Source of the DNA: an uncultured Porphyromonadaceae bacterium
GTDB taxonomy: Bacteria; Bacteroidota; Bacteroidia; Bacteroidales; Muribaculaceae
Assembly: GCA_900548705.1 (NCBI GenBank)
Contig: URLF01000014.1
Location: 1-38,875, forward strand
DNA length: 38,875 nt
Reading direction: 5' to 3'
This document shows positions 1 through 7,862 of this stretch, one piece after another (position 1 is the first letter of the stretch; every line of letters starts with the position of its first letter). Made by a program: the position numbers and the translations under genes. A model generated the notes under the pieces. The model made no database searches and was not told the origin of the DNA. It worked only from the letters and a program-made list of their open reading frames with translations.

Positions 1-642
1 CAACGGACGGATGCGATGGTTCATCAGTCGTGCCACCAGGTCATGATCCTCGCATCCCCAGCCGAGATAACTCTCGTCATAGCCGTTAACAGCCAGCAGG
101 TCGCTGCGCCAGAAAGCCATGTTGCATCCCCTGTATTTCAGCCTGGCAGGGGAGAGGAGGTTTATCGCCTTGGCGAGGAATCCGGAGTGGATGGCGTTTT
201 TGCGGTTTGAAATGCCGTGAATCCATGGGGTGATTGTCACGGAGGGATCGGCGAATATTTTTTCAGTGAGTTCTTTCTGAATCAACACACGGCTTCCGCA
301 GACGAAATGCCCCCTGACCGCAGCAGCAGCATGGTCGGCGATGAATTCGGGATGCAGCATAATATCACCGTCAATCTGCACGATGTAATCACCCTTAGCC
401 CGGGCTATTGCCTTGTTGCGTATGGTGGCAAGCCTGAATCCCTCATTCTTCTGCCAGACATGCACCACCGGGAATTTTGCCTCTTTGGTGAACCGGTCTA
501 TCACTTCCGGGGTCGAGTCAGTCGAGCCGTCATCAGCGATTATCACTTCATAAGGACTGGATGTCTGACGCAAAACGCTGCGCAGGCAAACATCGAGTGC
601 TTCCGGTGAGTTGTATGTGGATATGATCAGGGAGATTCTCAT
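1..642 (-). CDS. GT2-family glycosyltransferase, 3' end beyond window (partial)
   Basis: The reverse strand reads open for 214 codons from an ATG at 642 to the window edge, so the C-terminus is missing. The N-terminus begins MRISLIISTYNSPEAL, followed by an IIADDGSTDST nucleotide-binding segment and QIDGDIMLHPEF with a DGD metal site. These are hallmarks of GT-A family 2 glycosyltransferases. Further on, RGCNMAFWRSDL and GWGCEDHDLVARL resemble the galactosyltransferase-type C-terminal motif seen in GT2/GT7C proteins. It probably transfers a sugar in surface polysaccharide or lipid-linked glycan synthesis on the cytoplasmic face. It lies 48 bases downstream of another GT2 gene on the same strand and is probably co-transcribed with it. 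Donor and acceptor cannot be told from the sequence. Confidence 0.9.
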   Translation of the reverse strand, partial: MRISLIISTYNSPEALDVCLRSVLRQTSSPYEVIIADDGSTDSTPEVIDRFTKEAKFPVVHVWQKNEGFRLATIRNKAIARAKGDYIVQIDGDIMLHPEFIADHAAAAVRGHFVCGSRVLIQKELTEKIFADPSVTITPWIHGISNRKNAIHSGFLAKAINLLSPARLKYRGCNMAFWRSDLLAVNGYDESYLGWGCEDHDLVARLMNHRIRPL

Positions 643-690
643 CAGTCTGTAAATTTGCAGTTGTGATCGGCTTACGATATTGATTGATGG

Positions 691-1650
691 TCATCCTCTC
701 GTCTGCGAGGGGAGATGAGAGAAATGGAATAGCTTGTCAGTCTCGTATATAAGTGACAGCAAGGGAGGGTGAAGAGTGTCAGAACCGGCCAGCCGTGTCA
801 ATTCATTTTTAAGTTCAGGCGCGGTGTCGAGCAGACCGGGGTATTTACGGAGACGTTTGCAAATCCTTCCGGCGATTACCTTGCGCTGAATGGGCGATAG
901 GTCAAGCCAATCAGCCATCTCGGCTACAATCTGTGTTCCTTCCGTGTATGTCTTTCCTGCCTTGGACGCTGATGCGGAGACCTTCTGAGGATGCTGTCTG
1001 AAATAGTTGAGTTTCCGACATACCTCTATCGCGTCCCCCTTCCGGGCGAGCTGCGACCAGAACAGCCAGTCGCCACAGAATCTCATTTTCAGGTAACGCT
1101 CTGTGATTTCGGGCGCGGCGTCGCGGCGAAACACCACCATTGATGCATTATATATGAGATTGTTGCGCAAAAGTTTGCGTAATGTCAGTTCCCTGCCGGT
1201 GTAGGACTCTGTCGAGCCTGCGCGTTTTCCATACTTGTCCCAGTCTGCTCCCGGGATATGGTTGCCAAGACTGTCTATCATGTTTGAACCGGAAAAGGCC
1301 ATGACCGCGGCCGGATTCTCTTCCAGAAGATTCACAAGAGTTGACAGGAAATCCTTTTCGGCATAATCGTCGCTCTCGGCGATCCAGATGTATTTTCCCC
1401 GTGACAGTTCTATCCCCTTTTTCCATTGAGCGAAAGTGGTGCCGGAATTCTTCTCGTTGAAGACTATCTGGCTGACTTTGGGGTGGGAGCGGTATCGCTC
1501 TATTATCTCACGGCTGTTGTCTCCTGAGCAATCATCAAGCAATATCACCTCGATGTCATCATATTCCTGACCCGTCACACTCTCGATTCTCTCCTTGAGA
1601 TAGGGAGCGTGATTGTAGTTGGGTATTATGACAGAGACTGTGGGGTGCAT
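691..1650 (-). CDS. GT2-family glycosyltransferase
   Basis: This is a 320-residue protein starting MHPTVSVIIPNYNHAPYL, the usual start of a family 2 glycosyltransferase. ILLDDCSGDNS and WIAESDDYAEKDFL supply the nucleotide-binding and metal-binding acidic motifs of the GT-A fold, and the rest is a variable acceptor region. The frame opens 12 codons further upstream with no conserved sequence. The ATG at 1650 is preferred because a TAnnTTTGC promoter element at 1683-1691 would start transcription close to the upstream alternative. The gene precedes another GT2 gene, suggesting a small glycan-building operon. Sugar specificity is not predictable. No membrane segment is evident, so it is probably cytoplasmic or peripheral. 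Confidence 0.9.
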   Translation of the reverse strand: MHPTVSVIIPNYNHAPYLKERIESVTGQEYDDIEVILLDDCSGDNSREIIERYRSHPKVSQIVFNEKNSGTTFAQWKKGIELSRGKYIWIAESDDYAEKDFLSTLVNLLEENPAAVMAFSGSNMIDSLGNHIPGADWDKYGKRAGSTESYTGRELTLRKLLRNNLIYNASMVVFRRDAAPEITERYLKMRFCGDWLFWSQLARKGDAIEVCRKLNYFRQHPQKVSASASKAGKTYTEGTQIVAEMADWLDLSPIQRKVIAGRICKRLRKYPGLLDTAPELKNELTRLAGSDTLHPPLLSLIYETDKLFHFSHLPSQTRG

Positions 1651-1682
1651 GCTTCTTGGTTGTGGCGTTAGGCAACAACTTT

Positions 1683-1691
1683 GCAAAAATA
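1683..1691 (-). promoter_or_regulatory. Bacteroidales -7 promoter element for the GT2 pair
   Basis: The minus strand reads TATTTTTGC, matching the TAnnTTTGC -7 consensus, about 33 bases before the ATG at 1650. No convincing -33 element was seen because that position falls inside the upstream gene's terminator. Confidence 0.55.
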
Positions 1692-1692
1692 A

Positions 1693-1728
1693 TATAAAAA
1701 AATGGATTCCGATTTATCCGGAATCCAT
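1693..1728 (-). terminator. Rho-independent terminator of the biotin carboxylase/decarboxylase gene
   Basis: On the minus strand a perfect 10-bp stem (ATGGATTCCG with CGGAATCCAT, 7-base loop, about 1702-1728) is followed directly by a run of seven T and TATATT. It lies about 32 bases past the stop codon at 1760. The T-run abuts the promoter of the next gene. Confidence 0.9.
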
Positions 1729-1759
1729 TTTTTATGGCTGTCGCGCAAGGCGCGTCGGT

Positions 1760-3661
1760 TTATTCAAACTCGATGAGGGCCGCGTCTGTGCCTACAACCT
1801 CGTCGGGTGCCACGAACACACGCTTCACGGTCAGGTCGCGGTCGGCCTCAAGGTCGTTCTCCATCTTCATAGCCTCGTATACCATCATGATCTGGCCTTT
1901 CTTCACTTTGTCGCCAGGTTTGACGTTGATTTCGATGATACGGCCACCCATGGGTGCGCGGAACACTTCACCGGTGATGGGAGCGTCGTCGGCTGCACTC
2001 TTGGGGGGAGCGGCTGCAGGAGCTTCTGCCTTGGGAGCCTCAGCGGGCTGCTTGGCCTTGTATTCTTCTTCACGACGGTTGCGGAGGAACTTGTTGGCCA
2101 CATTGGGCAGGAGTTCGAGAAGGAGGTATTCCTCGGAGTTGGATGCCAGGGGCACACCGCCGAGGTCTGCGACTTCGGGATTGGCCGGCTTCTTGTAGGA
2201 AGACACGTCGTAAGGCTTCTCTGTGGGGTCGCCGGTGATTTTCTCGCGGAAAGCGGGGTCGATGGCGACGGGAGTATGGCCATATTCACCCTTGACCAGG
2301 GAGATGAACTGGTTGTTGGCCTGGGTGTAGTCGGGATTGCCCTTGCGGCGGTCCATAGCGAGCAATACGGCCTGTGAACCTACAATCTGACTGGTCGGGG
2401 TCACGAGGGGCACCAGACCTGCGTCGCGGCGAACCTTGGGAATCAGGCGCATGGCGTCGTCAAGCAGGTCGCTTGCCTGGAGAGCCTTCAGCTGGGCGAC
2501 CATATTGGAGTACATACCGCCGGGAACCTCGGCTTCCTTGACAAGCAGGTTGGGTTTGGGGAATCCGAAGTGGGCCTCGATGGCGTGGCAGGCTTCGAGC
2601 AGCTCATCCTCGTTGCCGGCTTTGGCGGCAGCGATGGCTTTGTCGAAGAGGGCGTCCACCTCTGCGGGGAGGGTGTCCTTGAGAGGATCGAACTTCTTGG
2701 GGAATTTGTCCTTGTTGAGGTCGAAATCGGCAAGGTTGCGACGGATGCCTTCGAGGCGTTCGCGGATTTCGCCGACCTTCTCCATGTTGACATCAACCTC
2801 GATGCCGAGTTTCTTACAGAATACGTAAACAAGCTCGATGGCGGGAGCGGCAGACCCTTCGCCGAACCACCAGATGTTGGTGTCGAGGATGTCGACTCCG
2901 TTGAGGATGGCCATAAGCGATGATGCCAGACCATAACCGGGGGTACAGTGGGTATGGAAATCGACGGGCACCTTCACGGCAGCCTTCAGTTTGCCGATAA
3001 TAGAGGCTGCGCGGCTGGGATTAACAAGGCCGGCCATATCCTTGAGGGTGATGATTTTCGCGCCCAGACGCTCCATCTCCACGGCGAGGTTTACGAAATA
3101 CTCGTCGGTGAAAATCTTCTTGGGAGCTGCTGGAGCCTCTTCTTTCTTGCCGAAGAGTGAGCTGAAGAAACCTTTCTTCTTGGGGGCTTCGGCGGGTGCT
3201 TCCTCTTTGGGATCGACGGTGTAGCATACGGCTGCGTCGGCGATGCCGCCAAGCTCGTTGATCAGGCGTATTGACTCCTTTACGTTGTCGATGTCGTTGA
3301 GGGCGTCGAAGATACGCATAATGTTGAGGCCGTTCTTGATGGCCTCTTTATAGAATCCTTCGAGTACGGTGTCGGGGTAGGGGACATAACCGAAAAGGTT
3401 GCGGCCACGGGAGAGAGCCGACAGGAGTGATTTCCCGCCGATTGCCTTGGAGATGGTACGCAGGCGGTCCCAGGGGGATTCGTCGAGATACCGCATCACC
3501 GAGTCGGGCACCGCGCCGCCCCATACCTCCATGATGTAGAATCCTGCATCCTTGTAAAGGGGGAGCAGAGGGTCGATGTCTTGCTGTTTCAGACGGGTGG
3601 CAAACAGTGACTGCTGGCCGTCTCGCAGGGTTAAATCCCTGATTTTTAACTTCTTCTCCAT
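1760..3661 (-). CDS. oadA: biotin-containing carboxyltransferase: oxaloacetate decarboxylase alpha / pyruvate carboxylase subunit B
   Basis: This 633-residue cytoplasmic enzyme transfers CO2 between biotin and pyruvate/oxaloacetate. The N-terminal TIM barrel has RDLTLRDGQQS (residues 8-18), the catalytic lysine in TLKDMAG (K207) and metal ligands in HTHC (H236, H238). A conserved carboxylase domain follows, then an Ala/Pro-rich linker and a biotinyl domain with YEAMKMEN; K599 is the biotin acceptor. An extra Ala/Pro/Lys-rich stretch (about 152-182, containing GFFSSLFGKKEE) interrupts the barrel. The frame opens 22 codons earlier, but promoter elements at 3694-3724 put the transcript start near 3687, so the ATG at 3661 is used. 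No carboxylase subunit A or membrane oadB/oadG gene is adjacent, so the direction of the reaction is unresolved. Confidence 0.92.
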   Translation of the reverse strand: MEKKLKIRDLTLRDGQQSLFATRLKQQDIDPLLPLYKDAGFYIMEVWGGAVPDSVMRYLDESPWDRLRTISKAIGGKSLLSALSRGRNLFGYVPYPDTVLEGFYKEAIKNGLNIMRIFDALNDIDNVKESIRLINELGGIADAAVCYTVDPKEEAPAEAPKKKGFFSSLFGKKEEAPAAPKKIFTDEYFVNLAVEMERLGAKIITLKDMAGLVNPSRAASIIGKLKAAVKVPVDFHTHCTPGYGLASSLMAILNGVDILDTNIWWFGEGSAAPAIELVYVFCKKLGIEVDVNMEKVGEIRERLEGIRRNLADFDLNKDKFPKKFDPLKDTLPAEVDALFDKAIAAAKAGNEDELLEACHAIEAHFGFPKPNLLVKEAEVPGGMYSNMVAQLKALQASDLLDDAMRLIPKVRRDAGLVPLVTPTSQIVGSQAVLLAMDRRKGNPDYTQANNQFISLVKGEYGHTPVAIDPAFREKITGDPTEKPYDVSSYKKPANPEVADLGGVPLASNSEEYLLLELLPNVANKFLRNRREEEYKAKQPAEAPKAEAPAAAPPKSAADDAPITGEVFRAPMGGRIIEINVKPGDKVKKGQIMMVYEAMKMENDLEADRDLTVKRVFVAPDEVVGTDAALIEFE

Positions 3662-3693
3662 AGTTGATAGCTCTTTATGGTATAAAACTACAT

Positions 3694-3724
3694 GCAAACT
3701 TAATGATTTTTTTTGAATTTTCAA
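3694..3724 (-). promoter_or_regulatory. promoter for oadA-like gene
   Basis: The minus strand has TTG at 3722-3724 and TAAGTTTGC at 3694-3702, spaced 19 bases, matching the Bacteroidetes -33/-7 pattern. The start codon lies about 33 bases downstream. Confidence 0.75.
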
Positions 3725-3776
3725 CAAGGTTGGCGAAAAATAGCGTTGATATAGTGAAAATTCCGGAAATTCTCCT

Positions 3777-3785
3777 TAACTTTGC
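3777..3785 (+). promoter_or_regulatory. -7 promoter element for PHP phosphatase
   Basis: TAACTTTGC matches the TAnnTTTGC consensus 100 bases upstream of the ATG at 3887. A -33 TTG at the right distance was not found. Confidence 0.55.
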
Positions 3786-3886
3786 AAGTGCAAATCAACA
3801 TTCCCGCCGCCCTTCTCGTGAATCGGAAAAGGTCGGGGGCTCTCCTATCGGAATTTATTGAAAACCTTAAGTATAATAAGTGAGAG

Positions 3887-4627
3887 ATGTTTAATTTCTT
3901 CAGGAAGAAGCCGGTCGAACGGCCTGAGCTTTTTTTCCATACCGACATTCATTGCCATCTGATTCCGGGTATCGACGACGGCCAGCGTGAGGCTGACGGC
4001 GGTGCTGACCTCGTGGCCCATGAAAAGGAATGGGGAATAGAAAGGATAATCGCCACCCCTCATGTCACCCAGGACACATTCGAGAACACTCCCGCCACGA
4101 TTGAACCGGCTTTCAATAAATTAAAGGAGGCAGTTGCCCGCAGGGGGGTGGAGATAGAGCTGCTTCATTCCGCCGAATACCGGATGGATGCCTTCTTTAC
4201 CTCCCAGCTTGAACAGGGACTTGTCAAGCCGATGCCTAACAATTACCTGCTTGTCGAAAACTCCTTCATCCAGGAGGCCTGGAATCTTGACAAGATGCTG
4301 TTTGACCTGAAAATGAGGGGTTACAAGCCGATTCTCGCCCATCCCGAACGCTATATATATTACTTCCCCAAAAAGGAGCGTTACCGCAATCTCCACGATG
4401 CCGGCACGTTGTTTCAGATCAACTTGCTGAGCCTCGCCGGAAATTACGGTAAGGAGGTGAAACAGATGGCCGAGCATCTCATCGAGTGCGATATGGTGGA
4501 TTTTGTCGGCACTGACATGCACAATCACAAACATTGCGCCACACTGGAGCAATATCTTGAATCGAAAGATTACCGCCGTCACGCCGCCAAGCTTTCTGGC
4601 CGCGTCTTCAACGACTCCGCCTTCTAA
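3887..4627 (+). CDS. CpsB/YwqE-type PHP-domain protein-tyrosine phosphatase
   Basis: This 246-residue protein matches the PHP-fold tyrosine phosphatases (CpsB/CapC/YwqE) that dephosphorylate tyrosine kinases controlling capsule or exopolysaccharide synthesis. The metal-site signature DIHCHLIPGIDDG sits at residues 20-32 (H22, H24). IIATPHVTQ, ILAHPERY and VGTDMHN provide the other metal-binding histidines and acidic residues. The length is normal for the family. The gene is monocistronic: it converges on the DAHP synthase gene with only 27 bases between stops, and it has its own -7 element. The cognate tyrosine kinase is not in the window, so the pathway link to nearby glycosyltransferases is an inference. 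Confidence 0.88.
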   Translation: MFNFFRKKPVERPELFFHTDIHCHLIPGIDDGQREADGGADLVAHEKEWGIERIIATPHVTQDTFENTPATIEPAFNKLKEAVARRGVEIELLHSAEYRMDAFFTSQLEQGLVKPMPNNYLLVENSFIQEAWNLDKMLFDLKMRGYKPILAHPERYIYYFPKKERYRNLHDAGTLFQINLLSLAGNYGKEVKQMAEHLIECDMVDFVGTDMHNHKHCATLEQYLESKDYRRHAAKLSGRVFNDSAF

Positions 4628-4654
4628 ACTCGACCGACTGTAACCTGTCGTGTG

Positions 4655-5770
4655 TCAAGACAGTTGCTGGCGCACGGATTCCTCATGTATGACGGCCAGG
4701 AGAGAACGGATGAAATCAGGGGAAAGCCCCAATGCTTCCGCTTCGGCCACACGTTTGGTCATAAGCTTGCCGTAGCGGTCAGGCTGCACGACGGTCATTG
4801 AATGGGATTTCTTGAAATTGCCAATTTCCCGGGCCACTTCCATACGTCTTTGGATGAGAGCCATCAGCTCGTCATCAATCTGGTCAATCTGGTTGCGAAG
4901 AGAGGCGAGCTCTGAGGTGTCATTGTTCTGGTCGAGGTTATGGCGGCGGAGCCTTTTGAGCATCCCGTCAAGTTCGGCAGGGGTGATTTGCTGGCTGCTG
5001 TCGCTAAGTGCTTTTTCCGGTGTGGGATGCACCTCTATGATAAGTCCGTCGAATCCGCGTCCGAGAGCTTGCCGGGCAATAGGTTCGACAAGTTCGCGTT
5101 TCCCACCTATGTGGCTTGGATCTGACAATATCTGCAGGGAAGCTCCCACACGTCGTCTCAGTTCCATAGGAATCTGCCATTGCGGCGGATTGCGGTAATA
5201 TGGATTTCCATACGCGCTGAATCCACGGTGTATCGCAGTCATCCTTCTTATGCCGGCATTGTAGAGCCGTTGAATGGCTCCAATCCACAATTCCAGATCC
5301 TGATTGGCGGGATTCTTCACGAGGAATCTTAGGGACGCCACATCTACATTATGATTTGATGCCCACTCACGGGCCGCGTCCGCGATTTCCTGCACCGCGA
5401 ATGGATTTGTGGTGGTGCGGGCTCCCAGCCAAAGGATATCAACCCCATTGTCAAGCGCCTCTTTCAGATGCTCGGCCGAGGCTACTTCAGTCGCTGTGGG
5501 CAGTCCGGAGGCCTTTCGCGCTTCAGTCAGCCATTGCAAGGCATCACGTCCTTTTCCCTCGAAACACCCCGGATGGGTACGGGGTTTCCATACTCCGGCT
5601 CGGAAAGCTGCCACTCCGATTTCAGCAAGAGCGGTTGCTGTGGTCATCACTTGTTCCGCGCTTTCCGCGCTGCATGGACCGGCTATTATGACTGGCAGGC
5701 CGTCGGCGGGTGCGTCGACAGCGGGAAGCAGTCCTGGGAAAAGTCCTTCCGAGACACAATTCCCGGACAT
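4655..5770 (-). CDS. bifunctional DAHP synthase / chorismate mutase
   Basis: This cytoplasmic enzyme combines two steps of aromatic amino-acid synthesis. The N-terminal 270 or so residues are a class I DAHP synthase that condenses PEP with erythrose 4-phosphate: IAGPCSAES, FRAGVWKPRTHP, LWLGARTTTNPF and SDPSHIGGKREL are visible. The last 90 or so residues are an AroQ-type chorismate mutase (RNQIDQIDDELMALIQRRMEVA), converting chorismate to prephenate. This fusion is common in Bacteroidetes. The ATG at 5770 is chosen. An upstream in-frame GTG at 5794 would lie at the expected transcription start, given the -7 element at 5798-5806. The protein is 371 residues, about the family length. Confidence 0.94.
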   Translation of the reverse strand: MSGNCVSEGLFPGLLPAVDAPADGLPVIIAGPCSAESAEQVMTTATALAEIGVAAFRAGVWKPRTHPGCFEGKGRDALQWLTEARKASGLPTATEVASAEHLKEALDNGVDILWLGARTTTNPFAVQEIADAAREWASNHNVDVASLRFLVKNPANQDLELWIGAIQRLYNAGIRRMTAIHRGFSAYGNPYYRNPPQWQIPMELRRRVGASLQILSDPSHIGGKRELVEPIARQALGRGFDGLIIEVHPTPEKALSDSSQQITPAELDGMLKRLRRHNLDQNNDTSELASLRNQIDQIDDELMALIQRRMEVAREIGNFKKSHSMTVVQPDRYGKLMTKRVAEAEALGLSPDFIRSLLAVIHEESVRQQLS

Positions 5771-5797
5771 ATGTGTGTGGTCGGGATTATTCACTAT

Positions 5798-5806
5798 GCA
5801 AAGTTA
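5798..5806 (-). promoter_or_regulatory. -7 promoter element for DAHP synthase/chorismate mutase
   Basis: The minus strand reads TAACTTTGC, about 28 bases ahead of the chosen ATG at 5770. No clear -33 TTG. Confidence 0.6.
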
Positions 5807-5891
5807 CATCTTTTTTTACTTCTGTGGCGAATTTTATCCTTTTATAATATATGGAGGAAATGAATCGATGTCCGGAGGTAATCCCGGATGG

Positions 5892-5933
5892 AAAACAAAA
5901 AACTCCCGACACCGTTATGAGGCGTCGGGAGTT
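5892..5933 (-). terminator. Rho-independent terminator of ompA-like gene
   Basis: The minus strand has arms AACTCCCGAC and GTCGGGAGTT (5901-5933, perfect 10-bp pairing) followed by TTTTTTGTTTT. It lies 44 bases past the stop of the gene ending at 5977. Confidence 0.93.
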
Positions 5934-5976
5934 GTATGTGGTTTATGTCAGTTTGTCAGTTTTTGGATGACATTTT

Positions 5977-7185
5977 TTAGTTGCCGGGGACGAAGATTAC
6001 GATACGGTTCCAGTCGTTGGTCTTGTAAGGCTGCTGGCTGCTGCCTTCGGCATCGATCGAGAGTCGGCTGGCGTTGATTCCGTAAGTCTTGGTGAGGACA
6101 TCGTAGACGGCCTGTGCGCGACGTTCGGAGAGCTTCTGGTTGTATTCCGAGCTACCGGTATCCTTGTCGGCGTAACCCTTGATGAGTACCTTCACGTCAG
6201 GATTGTTCTTGAGGTATTCGGCGGTGTTGTAGACATTGACCATCTCCTCGTCGGAAATCTTGGCTGAATTGATAGTGAAGCGTACGGTCGACATAAGGGG
6301 TGCGGAAGCGACTTCGGGGCAATCAGGCTGTGTGACCTCGGGGCAGGGGAGCTGGGCTTCAGCGGCTGCGAGGGCAGCGGCTGTGGTGGCGAGTTCACCA
6401 CGGAGGTTGTTTACCTGGTTGTTGAGTGAGGCGATGTAAGCCTGGTCCTTGCAGGCGTTGTATGCCTGATAGTTCACGCCGCCAAGGTTGAATGAGAAAC
6501 CTCCGATGGCCTGGATGTTGACATCGACGGGAGCATCGACGGCTGCGCCGTTGACATTGTCGCCGTAGAATGAAGCGCGGCCTTCAGGGAAGAAGTCACA
6601 GTAACGGCAGAGGCGGAAGCGGAACTGGATACCGGCCGATACGGGGAGCGCCCACTGGCGGTTGCGGGACTTGCCTTCGCGGTAGACATTGGTGCCTTCC
6701 GACTGGATGCCCCATACATATGTGCCTCCGATACCGACGAAGGGAATCACGCTGACGGGACGGTCGGGATTGACACCGCCGAGGGAGTTACACATATCCC
6801 ACATGAAATCAAAGTTCACATTGGCGAATTTGGCTTTGGAGTAGGAAACGTTGTCCCAGTGCCATGCGCCGCCATAAGCGCTGATACGGAAGGCCATGTA
6901 GGGGGAGAACCAGCGGCCGACAGCACCGTTGTAGGTAGCTGTGATATGACGCTTGGCATCGCCCACGGCGAGTTCATTCTCAAACAGAGGCACGTCGATA
7001 CCGGCACCGAGCTGAATAAACCAGTTGTCATGGCCGTTGACGGCATAATTAGTCTTGCAGTTGGTAACATCTACCACACTGACGCTCTCTTCCTCGACAA
7101 CAACCGCGTCCTGGGCGTTGGCACTGAAGGATGCCAGAAGCCCGCAACAAAGAGCTGTCGTGGCAAAAAATAGTTGCTTTTTCAT
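5977..7185 (-). CDS. OmpA-family outer membrane protein
   Basis: A 402-residue protein with a cleavable signal peptide (MKKQLFFATTALCCGLLASFSANAQ split, cleavage after about residue 25). A beta-barrel region follows with alternating aromatic strands, then a short coiled segment (NNLRGELATTAAALAAAEAQ) and a Pro/Cys linker. The C-terminal OmpA/MotB domain contains VLIKGYADKDTGSSEYNQ and LSERRAQAVYDVLTKTYGI, which bind peptidoglycan. It anchors the outer membrane to the cell wall. The ATG at 7185 gives the signal peptide; ten further upstream codons lack any such feature. A -7 element lies at 7270-7278, and a possible attenuated leader lies further upstream (7425-7701). Ends in a strong terminator. 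Confidence 0.93.
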   Translation of the reverse strand: MKKQLFFATTALCCGLLASFSANAQDAVVVEEESVSVVDVTNCKTNYAVNGHDNWFIQLGAGIDVPLFENELAVGDAKRHITATYNGAVGRWFSPYMAFRISAYGGAWHWDNVSYSKAKFANVNFDFMWDMCNSLGGVNPDRPVSVIPFVGIGGTYVWGIQSEGTNVYREGKSRNRQWALPVSAGIQFRFRLCRYCDFFPEGRASFYGDNVNGAAVDAPVDVNIQAIGGFSFNLGGVNYQAYNACKDQAYIASLNNQVNNLRGELATTAAALAAAEAQLPCPEVTQPDCPEVASAPLMSTVRFTINSAKISDEEMVNVYNTAEYLKNNPDVKVLIKGYADKDTGSSEYNQKLSERRAQAVYDVLTKTYGINASRLSIDAEGSSQQPYKTNDWNRIVIFVPGN

Positions 7186-7269
7186 CACTCGTAAGTTTTT
7201 GGTTCTACAATTCATAGAGCTGTTGATTGAATCAGCCGGTTTTTGCCCGGACTGAGTAAAAGGGGTTAA

Positions 7270-7278
7270 GCAAAGTTA
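7270..7278 (-). promoter_or_regulatory. proximal -7 promoter element for ompA-like gene
   Basis: The minus strand reads TAACTTTGC, giving a 5' leader of about 75-80 bases before the ATG at 7185. No -33 TTG at 19-21 bases was seen. Confidence 0.55.
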
Positions 7279-7424
7279 TCAGATAAACAAGGGTATCATT
7301 TTTTTGGTTCATTAAGGAAATGTTAACGGCTCCTCGAAGGAGCGGCCAGCCCTCTGGCACGTTAAAAATATTTCGGTAATATCCCTGCCCGGTATTATCC
7401 ATTATCGCATTATCCATTGCCCCT

Positions 7425-7467
7425 AAAAACTAAGGACCGACCCTCGCGGACCAGTCCTTTAGTTTTT
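7425..7467 (-). terminator. intrinsic terminator at the end of the putative leader/sRNA
   Basis: On the minus strand, AAAAACTAA then GGAC pair with GTCC then TTAGTTTTT (13 bp with one bulged A), ending in five T. The plus strand also ends in five T, so it could act both ways. The stop codon of the 33-codon ORF lies in the 5' arm. Confidence 0.8.
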
Positions 7468-7560
7468 CCTCGGCGTTTTCAGCCTACGGATAACAAACCT
7501 AACATAAAACACGATTATTATCTTCTTTGAAACGTGAGACAGGTCTATCGCCTGAATCAC
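7459..7560 (-). CDS. possible 33-residue leader/small protein (GTG start)
   Basis: A GTG at 7560 opens a 33-codon frame ending TAA at 7459-7461. The peptide has a hydrophobic core (KKIIIVFYVRFV) and a strongly basic tail (IRRLKTPRKN), typical of a tiny membrane-associated or nucleic-acid-binding peptide, but I recognise no family. The stop codon sits inside the 5' arm of the terminator, so a ribosome finishing this ORF would block terminator folding. That geometry suits a leader peptide. No ATG start exists in this frame, and translation is not proven. Confidence 0.35.
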   Translation of the reverse strand: MIQAIDLSHVSKKIIIVFYVRFVIRRLKTPRKN

Positions 7561-7669
7561 TAATACTAACCCTAAAAACTAATTCCTTAAAATAAATCAA
7601 ACAAATCCTTTTGTCTTTAATCCTATCCAGACGCTCCTCATTGTCGAGGCGTCTGAAAAATTTCACAAT

Positions 7670-7701
7670 GCAAAATTATAACAGAAAGTCGGGTTTGTCA
7701 A
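7670..7701 (-). promoter_or_regulatory. strong promoter for the putative leader/sRNA
   Basis: The minus strand has TTGAC starting at 7701 (-33) and TAATTTTGC at 7670-7678 (-7), spaced 20 bases. This is one of the best matches to the Bacteroidetes consensus in the window. Confidence 0.75.
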
Positions 7702-7862
7702 GAGTCTGACAGTCCGATATGGTGGTAATATAGATGGATATAGGCATAAAACAGGATATATTCCCTGATTATCAAATATATAATAATTTCAAAATATAGA
7801 TAAATATAGAGATTGATATAGGTAAAAATGGCCTATATTCATTCATTTTCTTTTGAATACAA
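7702..7862. other. AT-rich intergenic block with repeated ATATAG-like words
   Basis: This stretch holds no gene. It contains repeated ATATAG/GATATAGG words and a 7-bp inverted repeat (ATATAGG at 7816-7822, CCTATAT at 7832-7838). It could be regulatory or simply a compositional low-GC spacer. Confidence 0.4.

Larger units (their letters stand above)
7425..7665 (-). ncRNA. putative ~240-nt small RNA or attenuated leader upstream of ompA
   Basis: This stretch has a strong promoter (7670-7701) at one end and an intrinsic terminator (7425-7467) at the other, with no long ORF between. It starts with a hairpin (7628-7655, CAGACGC paired with GCGTCTG plus an inner CTC/GAG). TTAGTTTTTAGGG occurs at 7570-7582 and again as the 3' side of the terminator (7421-7433). 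The first copy could therefore pair with the terminator's 5' arm AAAAACTAA as an antiterminator. It is not recognised as tmRNA, RNase P or SRP RNA. It may be a free-standing sRNA, or a leader controlling readthrough into ompA. Confidence 0.55.

Noticed and set aside
5771..5794. GTG at 5794 as the DAHP synthase start
   Set aside because: It would coincide with the transcription start predicted from the -7 element at 5798-5806; the ATG at 5770 fits better.
7425..7665. tmRNA, RNase P RNA or SRP RNA
   Set aside because: The characteristic conserved cores of these RNAs were not found in the stretch on either strand.
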